This document shows positions 25,846-33,080 of a stretch of DNA of 64,000 nt, piece by piece; position 1 is the first letter of the stretch; each line of letters starts with the position of its first letter. The position numbers and the translations under genes were made by a program. This stretch comes from JBGSON01 sp041739085 (lineage in GTDB: Bacteria; Patescibacteriota; Gracilibacteria; CAIRYL01): positions 15,174 to 79,173 of the forward strand of contig JBGSON010000014.1 in the NCBI GenBank assembly GCA_041739085.1. The letters run 5' to 3'. A model generated the notes under the pieces. The model did no database searches, was not told where the DNA came from, and worked only from the letters and a program-made list of their open reading frames with translations.

Positions 25846-27717
25846 ATGATCGAGGATGAAGAGCAGAAACGACTCAGGAAGAAGGAAAGAGAAGAGGAGA
25901 CGATCGAAAGGAAACTTCTTCAGAAAAAGCGTCAGGATCAGATTTTTGTGAAGAAGGAGGGAACAGTGGAGCTCCCCGATCAGCTTTCCGTGAAAGAGTT
26001 TGCCGAAAAAATAGGCATCCCCACATCACAGATACTCGCTTCTCTTGTTAAGAACGGTGTTTTCGCGAACCTCAATTCAACGATTGATTTCGAGACATTC
26101 CAGCTCATCGCCATGGAACATGAAGTCGAAGTCAAGAAAACCGAATCCACTGCCACTTCCGAGATGCTCTTCGAGGGAAATCTCCATGAACTCCTGAAAG
26201 ATGATGCCGGGAATCTCACCCCCCGGCCTCCTGTTATTGTGGTCATCGGCCATGTCGATCATGGAAAAACAAGCATCCTTGACCGGATCAGAAAAGCGAA
26301 AGTGGCTGAGGGAGAAGCGGGAGGTATCACGCAACATATCGGAGCATACCAGATCGATAAAAACGGCCGCTTCATCACCTTTCTTGATACCCCAGGACAT
26401 GAGTCATTCACAGCGATGCGGGCTCGCGGAACTAAGACCGCTGACATTGCTATTCTCGTTGTCGCAGCGGACGAGGGTGTGAAGCCACAGACGATTGAGG
26501 CCATTCATCATGCTCAGGAAGCCGGGATTCCGATCATTGTCGCTATGAACAAGATCGACAAGCAGAGTGCGAATCCGGAGAGGGTGAAAGGAGAACTCAA
26601 TGAGAATGGACTTCATCCGGAAGAATGGGGTGGGACTGTCCCCGTCATTCCCGTTTCAGCGCATTCGGGAGAAGGGATCGACGACCTCCTGGAAATCGTT
26701 CTCCTCCAGGCTGACCTCCTTGATCTCAGGGCGAATCCAAATCGAAAAACAGTCGGGACCGTCATCGAAGCGCATCTTGATCCTTCTGTTGGTCCTGTTG
26801 CCACGATCCTCGTCAATACCGGAACGCTGAGGATCAAAGACCCTTTCCTCATCGGGAGAGTGAAAGGCCGGGTAAAAACGATGATTGATGCGTCCGGGAA
26901 AAGTCTGAAGGAAATCACCCCCGGCGGTGCCGCCCAGATCTCTGGGATTGATGAGATCCCCACTCCCGGAGACATCATTCAGGTATTCGACAATGAAAAA
27001 ATCATCCATAAGAAGATCGATGAACTCAAAGCGCTTCATTATCTGAAGAAAGGAATGGGGCTTGGCGTCTCCCAGATCATCGACAAACTTCAGCACGGAG
27101 AGATGAAATTCCTAAAAATCGTTCTCAAGGCAGACACCAACGGATCATTGGAGGCGGTCAAACAGTCGATCGACAAGATCAAGAATCCGAATGTGGGGGT
27201 AAAGATCATCCACGCCGCTGTCGGCGCGGTCTCTGATACTGATGTGCTCATGGCCGCAGCGAGCCAGGGGATCGTCATCGGATTCAATGTCATCATCTCT
27301 CCGAGAGTGAGCCGGATCGCAGATAAGGAGTCCGTAGAAGTCCAGAACTATGACATCATCTACAATCTCATCGCCGACATCGAAAAGATCCTCACGGGGC
27401 TCCTCGAGCCTGAGCTTGTTGAAGTCATTGTCGGAACATCGATCGTGAGACAGATCTTCTTCACGAAGAGAAAACTCATGATCGTCGGATGCAAAGTGGA
27501 ATCAGGAAAAATGAAATTGAAGTCAAAGACGAGAGTCTTCCGGAACGATGAAAAAATCGGAGATGGGGTGATCATCGGTCTCCAGCATTTCGATAAGAAA
27601 GTGAAGGAAGTGGAGGAAAACCAGGAGTGCGGAATACAATTTGAAAGCGATATCCCTCTGGAGGTCGGAGATAAGGTGGAGTGCTTTGAATTGGAAAAAC
27701 GGATCAGGACGCTCTAA
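25846..27717 (+). CDS. infB: Translation initiation factor IF-2, core part
   Basis: The product has 623 residues. A second IF2_N domain (LSVKEFAEKIGIPTSQIL) lies at ~50. The GTPase domain starts near 130 with GHVDHGKTSILDRIRK (G1), then GGITQHIG (G2), DTPGHESFTAMRARG (G3), NKIDK (G4) and SAHSGEG (G5). Domains II-IV follow, with the fMet-tRNA-binding C2 domain at the end. This part alone has everything needed to load initiator tRNA. No Shine-Dalgarno sequence precedes ATG 25846, so translation probably depends on termination at the TAA four bases upstream, or on readthrough. Confidence 0.95.
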   Translation: MIEDEEQKRLRKKEREEETIERKLLQKKRQDQIFVKKEGTVELPDQLSVKEFAEKIGIPTSQILASLVKNGVFANLNSTIDFETFQLIAMEHEVEVKKTESTATSEMLFEGNLHELLKDDAGNLTPRPPVIVVIGHVDHGKTSILDRIRKAKVAEGEAGGITQHIGAYQIDKNGRFITFLDTPGHESFTAMRARGTKTADIAILVVAADEGVKPQTIEAIHHAQEAGIPIIVAMNKIDKQSANPERVKGELNENGLHPEEWGGTVPVIPVSAHSGEGIDDLLEIVLLQADLLDLRANPNRKTVGTVIEAHLDPSVGPVATILVNTGTLRIKDPFLIGRVKGRVKTMIDASGKSLKEITPGGAAQISGIDEIPTPGDIIQVFDNEKIIHKKIDELKALHYLKKGMGLGVSQIIDKLQHGEMKFLKIVLKADTNGSLEAVKQSIDKIKNPNVGVKIIHAAVGAVSDTDVLMAAASQGIVIGFNVIISPRVSRIADKESVEVQNYDIIYNLIADIEKILTGLLEPELVEVIVGTSIVRQIFFTKRKLMIVGCKVESGKMKLKSKTRVFRNDEKIGDGVIIGLQHFDKKVKEVEENQECGIQFESDIPLEVGDKVECFELEKRIRTL

Positions 27718-27727
27718 AGGAGAGCAG

Positions 27728-27784
27728 ACAAGCGGTCAAGCGGGTAAGCATTTGTTTCGCTTGCTTGTTTTCTTGTCCGCTTGC
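27728..27784. terminator. Imperfect hairpin between convergent infB and pilin gene
   Basis: Arms of ~23 nt (27728-27750 and 27762-27784) pair imperfectly; the matching blocks are CAAGCGG, CAAG and AAGCA. A T-rich part in the 3' arm makes this a plausible bidirectional terminator. Confidence 0.35.
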
Positions 27785-27794
27785 ACGCTCGTTC

Positions 27795-28142
27795 TCAGGC
27801 GATGATCCTCGATACCGCCATGGTTATTCCATATGAGAGAAGCGCGATGACGAGCCCGAATGCTCCCCATTTCAGGGTGCGTTTTGCCTGGGTCTTCTTA
27901 TATTCTTCCCCCGCGGCAAGCGCATATTGAATTCCTCCGATGATAAAAACAAGTGCGGCAACGCTTCCTGCAACCATAAGAAGCACCTGAGCGATCGAGT
28001 CGAGGATTTCCGGGATCGATGTCTTCGGAAGCACGGAAGGCGGGCGATACTCCCCTATCCTCCCCTGGTCAGAAGTATTCGCTCCATAAGAAGTGGTCAT
28101 CCCGGCGAGCATGCAAATGATGAAAACAGAAATTCGTTTCAT
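27795..28142 (-). CDS. Small type IV secretion pilin-like membrane protein (VirB2/TrbC type)
   Basis: The product has 115 residues from ATG 28142. A signal peptide (MKRISVFIICMLAGMTTSYG-A) precedes a short mature protein with two hydrophobic helices (IAQVLLMVAGSVAALVFIIG and GAFGLVIALLSYGITMAV), joined by a basic AAGEEYKKTQAKRTLKW loop. This plan matches VirB2/TrbC-like pilin subunits common in Patescibacteria. An alternative ATG at 28163 overlaps the upstream gene by 10 bp. It forms a two-gene unit with the next protein. The VirB4- and VirD4-like ATPases lie about 17-25 kb away. Confidence 0.7.
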   Translation of the reverse strand: MKRISVFIICMLAGMTTSYGANTSDQGRIGEYRPPSVLPKTSIPEILDSIAQVLLMVAGSVAALVFIIGGIQYALAAGEEYKKTQAKRTLKWGAFGLVIALLSYGITMAVSRIIA

Positions 28143-28153
28143 TGAAAATGGGA

Positions 28154-28708
28154 TTATGTCCATATGGAAACGATCCAGCGGATGAGTCCGTACGAGAGAA
28201 CTGCGATCATGAGACCGATAATTGAATATTTAAGTCCTGATTTTGCTTCTTCGATTTTTTCGAGATCTCCCGTGGAGAGCATATACTGGATTCCGTTATA
28301 GATGAGCATGATGACGGAAACTCCTCCAACCATTCCCAGAAGGATCGACGCGATGTTGTTTAAGACATAGGTCGTATCGGCAAGATGCGCTTCTCCCAAA
28401 TCCGCGGTCGGTTTCTGGAGGAGTGCGAAGAGGACTCCGGAAAAGAGCATGAGACACGTGGAGATGAGCGCTCCCCAGATCACCTGCTTCGCATTATCCA
28501 CTTTCTCTTCATCCCCTTTCGCGGCCATATACATGATCCCTCCGATGATGAGCATGATGACGGACACTCCGAAGATGACTTGGGTCGCCCACGCCCAGAT
28601 CTGGGATATATATTCTCCGAATGTTTCCACTTCGCCCACTTCCGTATCAGCGGCAAAAGCCGTCGCCGGGAAGAAAATGCCGAGAAGGAAGAGGAAAGCC
28701 TGAAACAT
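28154..28708 (-). CDS. Duplicated pilin-like membrane protein, type IV secretion associated
   Basis: The product has 184 residues. After a signal peptide (FLFLLGIFFPATAFA-A), two copies of the same two-helix module follow: VIFGVSVIMLIIGGIMYMAA + GDEEKVDNAKQVIWGALI, then MVGGVSVIMLIYNGIQYMLS + GDLEKIEEAKSGLKYSII. The repeated VSVIMLI-GI-YM pattern shows an internal duplication. The module is the same as in the downstream 115-residue protein, so the three units are homologous. Likely a pilin or channel part of the transfer apparatus. A strong promoter lies just upstream. Confidence 0.7.
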   Translation of the reverse strand: MFQAFLFLLGIFFPATAFAADTEVGEVETFGEYISQIWAWATQVIFGVSVIMLIIGGIMYMAAKGDEEKVDNAKQVIWGALISTCLMLFSGVLFALLQKPTADLGEAHLADTTYVLNNIASILLGMVGGVSVIMLIYNGIQYMLSTGDLEKIEEAKSGLKYSIIGLMIAVLSYGLIRWIVSIWT

Positions 28709-28725
28709 ATCTATTTGTTCTTTCC

Positions 28726-28754
28726 ATTATACACAAAAAAATGAATATTTACAA
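28726..28754 (-). promoter_or_regulatory. Strong promoter of the pilin-like pair
   Basis: Minus-strand TTGTAA (28749-28754), a 17-nt spacer and TATAAT (28726-28731) with an extended-10 TGTG before it. Transcription would begin about 10 bp before the gene. Confidence 0.65.
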
Positions 28755-28835
28755 TGAGAGTAAGCCTTTTTCAGCCCATCATTCTCCGGCAAATAATGCA
28801 AGTCGAGGTAATAATCCGCATCATACTCAATTGCG

Positions 28836-29003
28836 GGGCGTTGCATGCAACGCCCTTCTTATGGAAGTCTCTCCACTGCGCTCGTCCGAGACTCCTGACT
28901 CGGACGCGATAGACTCATGATGGATGAAACGCTCAAGTCTGGAGACTTGAGCGAGCGAGCGGCACGCACACACGGGTGCCCCTGCCGACACCTGTGGACA
29001 GGT
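28836..29003. other. Array of five hairpins/palindromes next to the AT-rich island
   Basis: No gene lies in 28755-29016. There are five self-complementary elements in 170 bp. (1) A perfect 20-bp palindrome at 28836-28855, centred on TTGCATGCAA. (2) CGTCCGAG/CTCGGACG at 28883-28906. (3) GCTCAAGTC-TGGA-GACTTGAGC at 28931-28952. (4) GGCAC/GTGCC at 28961-28980. (5) ACCTG-TGGA-CAGGT at 28990-29003. Elements 3 and 5 share a TGGA loop. The stretch is GC-richer than the island that follows. It could be a structured RNA, an attachment or transfer site, or a run of terminators; nothing decides between them. Confidence 0.55.
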
Positions 29004-29016
29004 ACCTGGTTATGAA

Positions 29017-29337
29017 TTAATTATTGGGTATAGGTATACACTTTATTGCTGTGCTATTATCACTATCAAAAACGAGCGCAGAGCTAAAACCTTTCGGACA
29101 CTGGCCTGTTCCAATATTGTTCGCTTGGATAGATTCTGAAACAACTTTCTTGATTGAGGCGAATTCGCTTTCTAGATTTTCGATTTTTGCGCTGTCAGCC
29201 TTAATACTACTAACTTCATTCTTTAGATAATGTAAATCAATGTTTATTTTCACAATTAAGGATGTAATTATTCCTATAACAGCTACAACAATCCCTCCTA
29301 GGGTAAGTTTTTGATTTCTGGTCCAAGCATTAGTCAT
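29017..29337 (-). CDS. Small single-pass membrane protein with coiled coil (island gene)
   Basis: The product has 106 residues from ATG 29337. One N-terminal transmembrane helix (LTLGGIVVAVIGIITSLIV) is followed by a coiled-coil-like stretch (NEVSSIKADSAKIENLESEF) and a short C-terminal part with two cysteines (QCPKGFSS, IKCIPIPNN). It is AT-rich compared with its surroundings, as is its neighbour at 29485, which suggests acquisition by transfer. No family recognised. Confidence 0.55.
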   Translation of the reverse strand: MTNAWTRNQKLTLGGIVVAVIGIITSLIVKINIDLHYLKNEVSSIKADSAKIENLESEFASIKKVVSESIQANNIGTGQCPKGFSSALVFDSDNSTAIKCIPIPNN

Positions 29338-29484
29338 AAAAATTAATAAGAATCTACCAGCCAACGAATCATCTAGCCCGTGCTAGGCGCTACTGTTATT
29401 TTTTATATCTTTATATTTTTCCTGAGCCGCAGGTGTCCCTGGCTGGAAAATGGGAAGGAGGGCACATGCTCCGGCCGAAAGAGT

Positions 29485-30267
29485 TTATTTCTCATCGTTA
29501 TTTAAAATATGTGAGATCATCAAACATGGGATATCATAATCATCAAGTCCAATAATGTAAGGGGCTTCTTTCCCTTCTTTAGATATCATGAGTCCAGCTT
29601 GGGTTAGTTCGAAAGCGTGGATTTTTGAATAAGGGAATGCAAAATATTTCCTACTTCCTTTAAAACCAATCCTTTGGTTGGTGAGCCAAAATGCCCCAAT
29701 GTCTTCGGTAATTAAGTGTTCGCTTGATGAAGTTGAAAAACTAACTGAACCAACACGATATCTAAGCCCTTTCGTAATTTTTACTGAAAAAGTAGGACCG
29801 CCGTAGCTAATACGATTGATTACTGTTTTATATTTTTTTATAGCCCCAGGACAACCCCAATGTAAAACTTCTCCTCTCTTAAAGACTATATCTATATCGT
29901 GTTGTTTGATTTCTGGGAGTATGCCTTTGTCTATCAGTCCCAAAGTGTAGAATTTATTAAATGCTTTTTGATCAAATTCGAAATCCTTCTGACTCACTCC
30001 AAAATAATTTGTGAGCTCTTCTAGTGCTTTCTTTTCATCATCCGTTATTTTGCAATCACTAATAATATTTTGAAAAGCTAAAGTACTAGCTTTTTTATGT
30101 ACCTCGAGCAATTCTTCTCTTGAAAAACCATATTCCTTGGTTAATTTTTCAAGTTCTTGCTTCTCATCAGCATCTAGTTTCCCATCTGAAAGAAAGCTCG
30201 TGAGAAGTTTGTCATACTTAATTTTTCCTCCCCGTTTTACCAGAAATTTTTTAATGAAATCAATCAT
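29485..30267 (-). CDS. TerB-like plus PH-like two-domain protein (island gene)
   Basis: A 260-residue soluble protein, strongly AT-rich. Residues ~15-110 look like a TerB/DUF533-type helical domain: FLSDGKLDADEKQELEKL and SDCKITDDEKKALEEL are two EF-hand-like turns seen in TerB proteins. Residues ~130-255 are beta-rich (RYRVGSVSFSTSSSEHLI, GAFWLTNQRIGFKGSRKY, FPYSKIHAFEL), like bacterial PH or GRAM domains. TerB-linked proteins occur in stress- and phage-response settings; a role here is inference. A 10-bp inverted repeat lies immediately upstream. Confidence 0.6.
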   Translation of the reverse strand: MIDFIKKFLVKRGGKIKYDKLLTSFLSDGKLDADEKQELEKLTKEYGFSREELLEVHKKASTLAFQNIISDCKITDDEKKALEELTNYFGVSQKDFEFDQKAFNKFYTLGLIDKGILPEIKQHDIDIVFKRGEVLHWGCPGAIKKYKTVINRISYGGPTFSVKITKGLRYRVGSVSFSTSSSEHLITEDIGAFWLTNQRIGFKGSRKYFAFPYSKIHAFELTQAGLMISKEGKEAPYIIGLDDYDIPCLMISHILNNDEK

Positions 30268-30268
30268 A

Positions 30269-30295
30269 CTTTAAAATTAATAATAAATTTTAAAG
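30269..30295. promoter_or_regulatory. AT-only inverted repeat upstream of the TerB-like gene
   Basis: CTTTAAAATT (30269-30278) and AATTTTAAAG (30286-30295) are perfect inverted copies with a 7-nt spacer, directly before the start at 30267. It is a possible operator or part of an AT-rich promoter. Confidence 0.4.
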
Positions 30296-30304
30296 AAATT
30301 TCCA

Positions 30305-31636
30305 TTACCCCGAAATAATCCTTACAATATCCTTGTATGTCACGACAACGATAAAAAGCAGGAGAAGCATGTATCCTGCGATATGGAGAGGGGTTTCCCA
30401 CTTCTGAGGGATGCGATGCGGGATCTTTGAGCCTTTTTTCGCGCGAAAATTGAACGGGAGGAGGAGGAGATAGAAAAGCCCTTCCAGTACCTGGAAAAAG
30501 AAGCGTCCCCCGTCAAGAGCCGGGAAAGGAACGAGATTGATGACCGCGAGGGAGAGAGAGAGAACCGCCGCGAACTGGATGATCTTTGAGAAATCCCCGA
30601 TCTCGACGAGCGTTTTCGTCGTCTGCGCGATGGCGACCGGACCTCCGACTCCTTCTGGGATCTCCGGTTTTTCCCCCTGGAATATCTGCCCGAGAGTGGA
30701 AACAAAGAGCGTTTTCACCATATCAACGGAAAGCACGACGAATCGCCGCGAGGTGATATAGGCATCTTTCGGGATGTCGGTGAACGCCACTTCCACCTCA
30801 GAGATGGGATAGTAATATTCCGGAAAGAGGATGACTCCGATCCGCATGACCCCATCCGTGTCTTTTTCCGGCGTGATCTGTAAGAGGATATTCTCCTCCT
30901 TCCTCTCCTCAGGAGAAAGCCGGAGGACAGAGTATTCCAGGGCATCTCCAGAAAATATTTTCTCCTGGATGCTCCGGAATGAATCGAGGTCTTCTACCCC
31001 AGTCCCGTTGATGGAAACGATTTTGTCTCCCGGAAGCATGCCTGCCTTTACCGCGGGCCCCTCCGGATCAAGCGCTCCGATGAAAACGCCGTCAGAACCT
31101 TTTGCATAGAATCCCTGCTCCACCCATTTCTCCACATGGCCGTCTTCAAAATATATCTGGAATTTTGGATGATTCACGAGATTCGGGTCGACGATCGGGG
31201 TATATCCGATCCACGCGACAAAGGCGAAGAGGAAGAACGCAAGGATAAAATTCATGGTGATCCCCGCGAGCGTCACGAGCATCCGGATGATGAGCGGACG
31301 GTTGCAGAACGCCCTGGGATCATTCTGAGCTTCCTTGTCCGAATCCTCTCCCGTCATTCGCACAAATCCTCCAAAGGGAATGGCATTGAGCGACCAGGTC
31401 ATATCATCCGTAAATGTTTTCACTTTTCCGTTCTCCATCTTCATCTTCGTGATGATCTTTGTTTTCTTCCAGAAGAGCTTCGGAGGAAGCCCGAATCCGA
31501 ACTCTTCGACCTTCACTTTTCCGAGCCTCGCCACGAAATAGTGTCCGAGCTCATGAATGATGATGAGCACGGAAAAGATGAGGATAAAGGTGAACGCGAT
31601 GAGAAGGAAATGACCTATGCTACTGAGAATTTCCAT
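30305..31636 (-). CDS. rseP: Site-2 intramembrane metalloprotease (RseP/RIP type)
   Basis: A 443-residue membrane protease. The zinc site HELGH lies in TM1 (VLIIIHELGHYFVARL, residue ~26), and NAIPFGGFVRM follows near 85. A PDZ domain spans ~180-260 (GPAVKAGMLPGDKIVSINGTGV). The third zinc ligand region is VPFPALDGGRF near 375. Such enzymes cut anti-sigma factors or signal-peptide remnants within the membrane; the target here is unknown. It closes the pyrH-frr-rseP gene order, a common arrangement (27 bp gap to frr). Confidence 0.92.
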   Translation of the reverse strand: MEILSSIGHFLLIAFTFILIFSVLIIIHELGHYFVARLGKVKVEEFGFGLPPKLFWKKTKIITKMKMENGKVKTFTDDMTWSLNAIPFGGFVRMTGEDSDKEAQNDPRAFCNRPLIIRMLVTLAGITMNFILAFFLFAFVAWIGYTPIVDPNLVNHPKFQIYFEDGHVEKWVEQGFYAKGSDGVFIGALDPEGPAVKAGMLPGDKIVSINGTGVEDLDSFRSIQEKIFSGDALEYSVLRLSPEERKEENILLQITPEKDTDGVMRIGVILFPEYYYPISEVEVAFTDIPKDAYITSRRFVVLSVDMVKTLFVSTLGQIFQGEKPEIPEGVGGPVAIAQTTKTLVEIGDFSKIIQFAAVLSLSLAVINLVPFPALDGGRFFFQVLEGLFYLLLLPFNFRAKKGSKIPHRIPQKWETPLHIAGYMLLLLFIVVVTYKDIVRIISG

Positions 31637-31663
31637 GAAAAAACGTTGAAACGGATGAAAAAT

Positions 31664-32209
31664 TTATATGGTCATGACCTCATGTTCCTTCTTCTTTGCG
31701 TGCTCTTCGATCTTTTTATTCATCTCATCGACTTTTTCCTGAAGATGTTTTTCCTCCCTTCGTTCGTCGTCTTCGGAAAGAGCATCATCGTTCTTGATCT
31801 TCTCCATGGCGTCATGCCTTGCCTGACGGACGGTGATCTTCGCTTCCTCAGCCATTTTGTGGACGACCTTGACGGTTTCCTTTCTCGATTCCTCAGTGAG
31901 AGGAGGAATGTTGAGTCGGATCGAGTGCCCGTCATTCACCGGGGAAAGTCCGAGATTGGAATCTCTGATCGCCTTTTCGATAGCGCCGAGGACGCTTTTA
32001 TCCCATGGAGTGATCGCAATGCTTCTCGGATCAGGAATGGCGATCTGGGCAATATTCCGAAGGGGCTGCCTTGCTCCGTACGTTTCGACTTCGATCCCTT
32101 CCACAAGTCCTGCAGAAGCTCTCCCCATCTGTATGCCTGCGAATTCCTTGGAAAGAAATTCCAGTGATTTGTCTAATTGTTGTATCGCGAGTTGTACGGC
32201 GGAGTGCAT
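31664..32209 (-). CDS. frr: Ribosome recycling factor
   Basis: A 181-residue protein that splits post-termination ribosomes together with EF-G. The family pattern is clear: LEFLSKEFAGIQMGRASAGLV at the N-terminus, VETYGARQPLRNIAQIAIPD, then DSNLGLSPVNDGHSIRLNIPPLTEESR, and KMAEEAKITVRQARHDAMEKI. Length is typical. A T-rich leader precedes the ATG. It lies between pyrH and rseP. Confidence 0.96.
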   Translation of the reverse strand: MHSAVQLAIQQLDKSLEFLSKEFAGIQMGRASAGLVEGIEVETYGARQPLRNIAQIAIPDPRSIAITPWDKSVLGAIEKAIRDSNLGLSPVNDGHSIRLNIPPLTEESRKETVKVVHKMAEEAKITVRQARHDAMEKIKNDDALSEDDERREEKHLQEKVDEMNKKIEEHAKKKEHEVMTI

Positions 32210-32266
32210 AAGAAAAAATGAAAGGAATAAAGCGCCTCATCATCATGACAAGGATCAGGGAAAAAA

Positions 32267-32983
32267 TCAATTCCGGACAATTGTCCCGATGGCCTCGCCT
32301 TTCACGGCCTTCAGAATATTCCCCTTTTTGAGGCCGTCAAAGACCATGACGGGGACACATCCCTGGGAAAGCAGGGAAAAGGCGGTCTGATCCATGACTT
32401 TCAGGTTTTTTTCAATGGCCTCGTCAAAGGTGATGGAGCTGAACTTTTTCGCATTTTTGTTCTTCATGGGGTCAGAATCATACACGCCGTCGACTTTTGT
32501 CGCCTTCAGGAGAATATCGACATCGAGTTCCAGAGCCCGGAGCGCCGCCGCTGTGTCAGTCGTAAAATAGGGATTTCCGGTCCCTCCGCCGAGGAGCACC
32601 ACTTTCTTCGTCTCAAGAGATCTCCGTGCATCAAAGACCTGATACTTTGGGATGATGGAATCCACAAGGAACGCCGAATACATATGGGCGGGAACTCCGT
32701 TCGAATTCAGCGTATTGGAGAGTGCCATAATATTGAGGAGCGTGGCGATCATTCCGACCTGATCGGAAGCGACGCGCGGAAGGCCGGAGTTCTCATGGTC
32801 GCGGAATCGCCAGAAATTCCCTCCCCCGAGGACGATCGCGACTTCGACACCGAGTTTATGCGCCGACCGTATGTCGCTCACGAGATCATTGACTACCGCA
32901 AAATCTATCCCCCTCCCGGTTCGGTCTGCCAAAGCTTCTCCGGAGATCTTGAGGAGGACTCTTCTGTATTTTGCTGCTGCCAT
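32267..32983 (-). CDS. pyrH: UMP kinase
   Basis: A 238-residue amino-acid-kinase-fold enzyme that phosphorylates UMP to UDP. Seen are RVLLKISGEAL at residue 7, VLGGGNFWRF at ~50, GLPRVASDQVGMIATLLN, VVLLGGGTGNPYFTTDTAA, KATKVDGVYDSDP and MDQTAFSLL. ATG 32983 gives the usual length; the open frame reaches 33328 but that part overlaps the neighbouring gene. First gene of the pyrH-frr-rseP unit. A TACAAT -10 element can be seen on the minus strand about 25 bp upstream. Confidence 0.95.
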   Translation of the reverse strand: MAAAKYRRVLLKISGEALADRTGRGIDFAVVNDLVSDIRSAHKLGVEVAIVLGGGNFWRFRDHENSGLPRVASDQVGMIATLLNIMALSNTLNSNGVPAHMYSAFLVDSIIPKYQVFDARRSLETKKVVLLGGGTGNPYFTTDTAAALRALELDVDILLKATKVDGVYDSDPMKNKNAKKFSSITFDEAIEKNLKVMDQTAFSLLSQGCVPVMVFDGLKKGNILKAVKGEAIGTIVRN

Positions 32984-33080
32984 GCGGTTTTTTATAAATG
33001 CCATCCTCATTGTATCAGAGCAGAATATGGAAAAGAAGTGGTTTTCGTCTCTATGCTTCTCGCCCCGGGACATATGAAGG

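Noticed and set aside
31136..32167. A 343-codon plus-strand open frame
   Set aside because: It is antisense to the end of frr and the start of rseP, both clear genes, and its product is rich in R, H and D with no motif.
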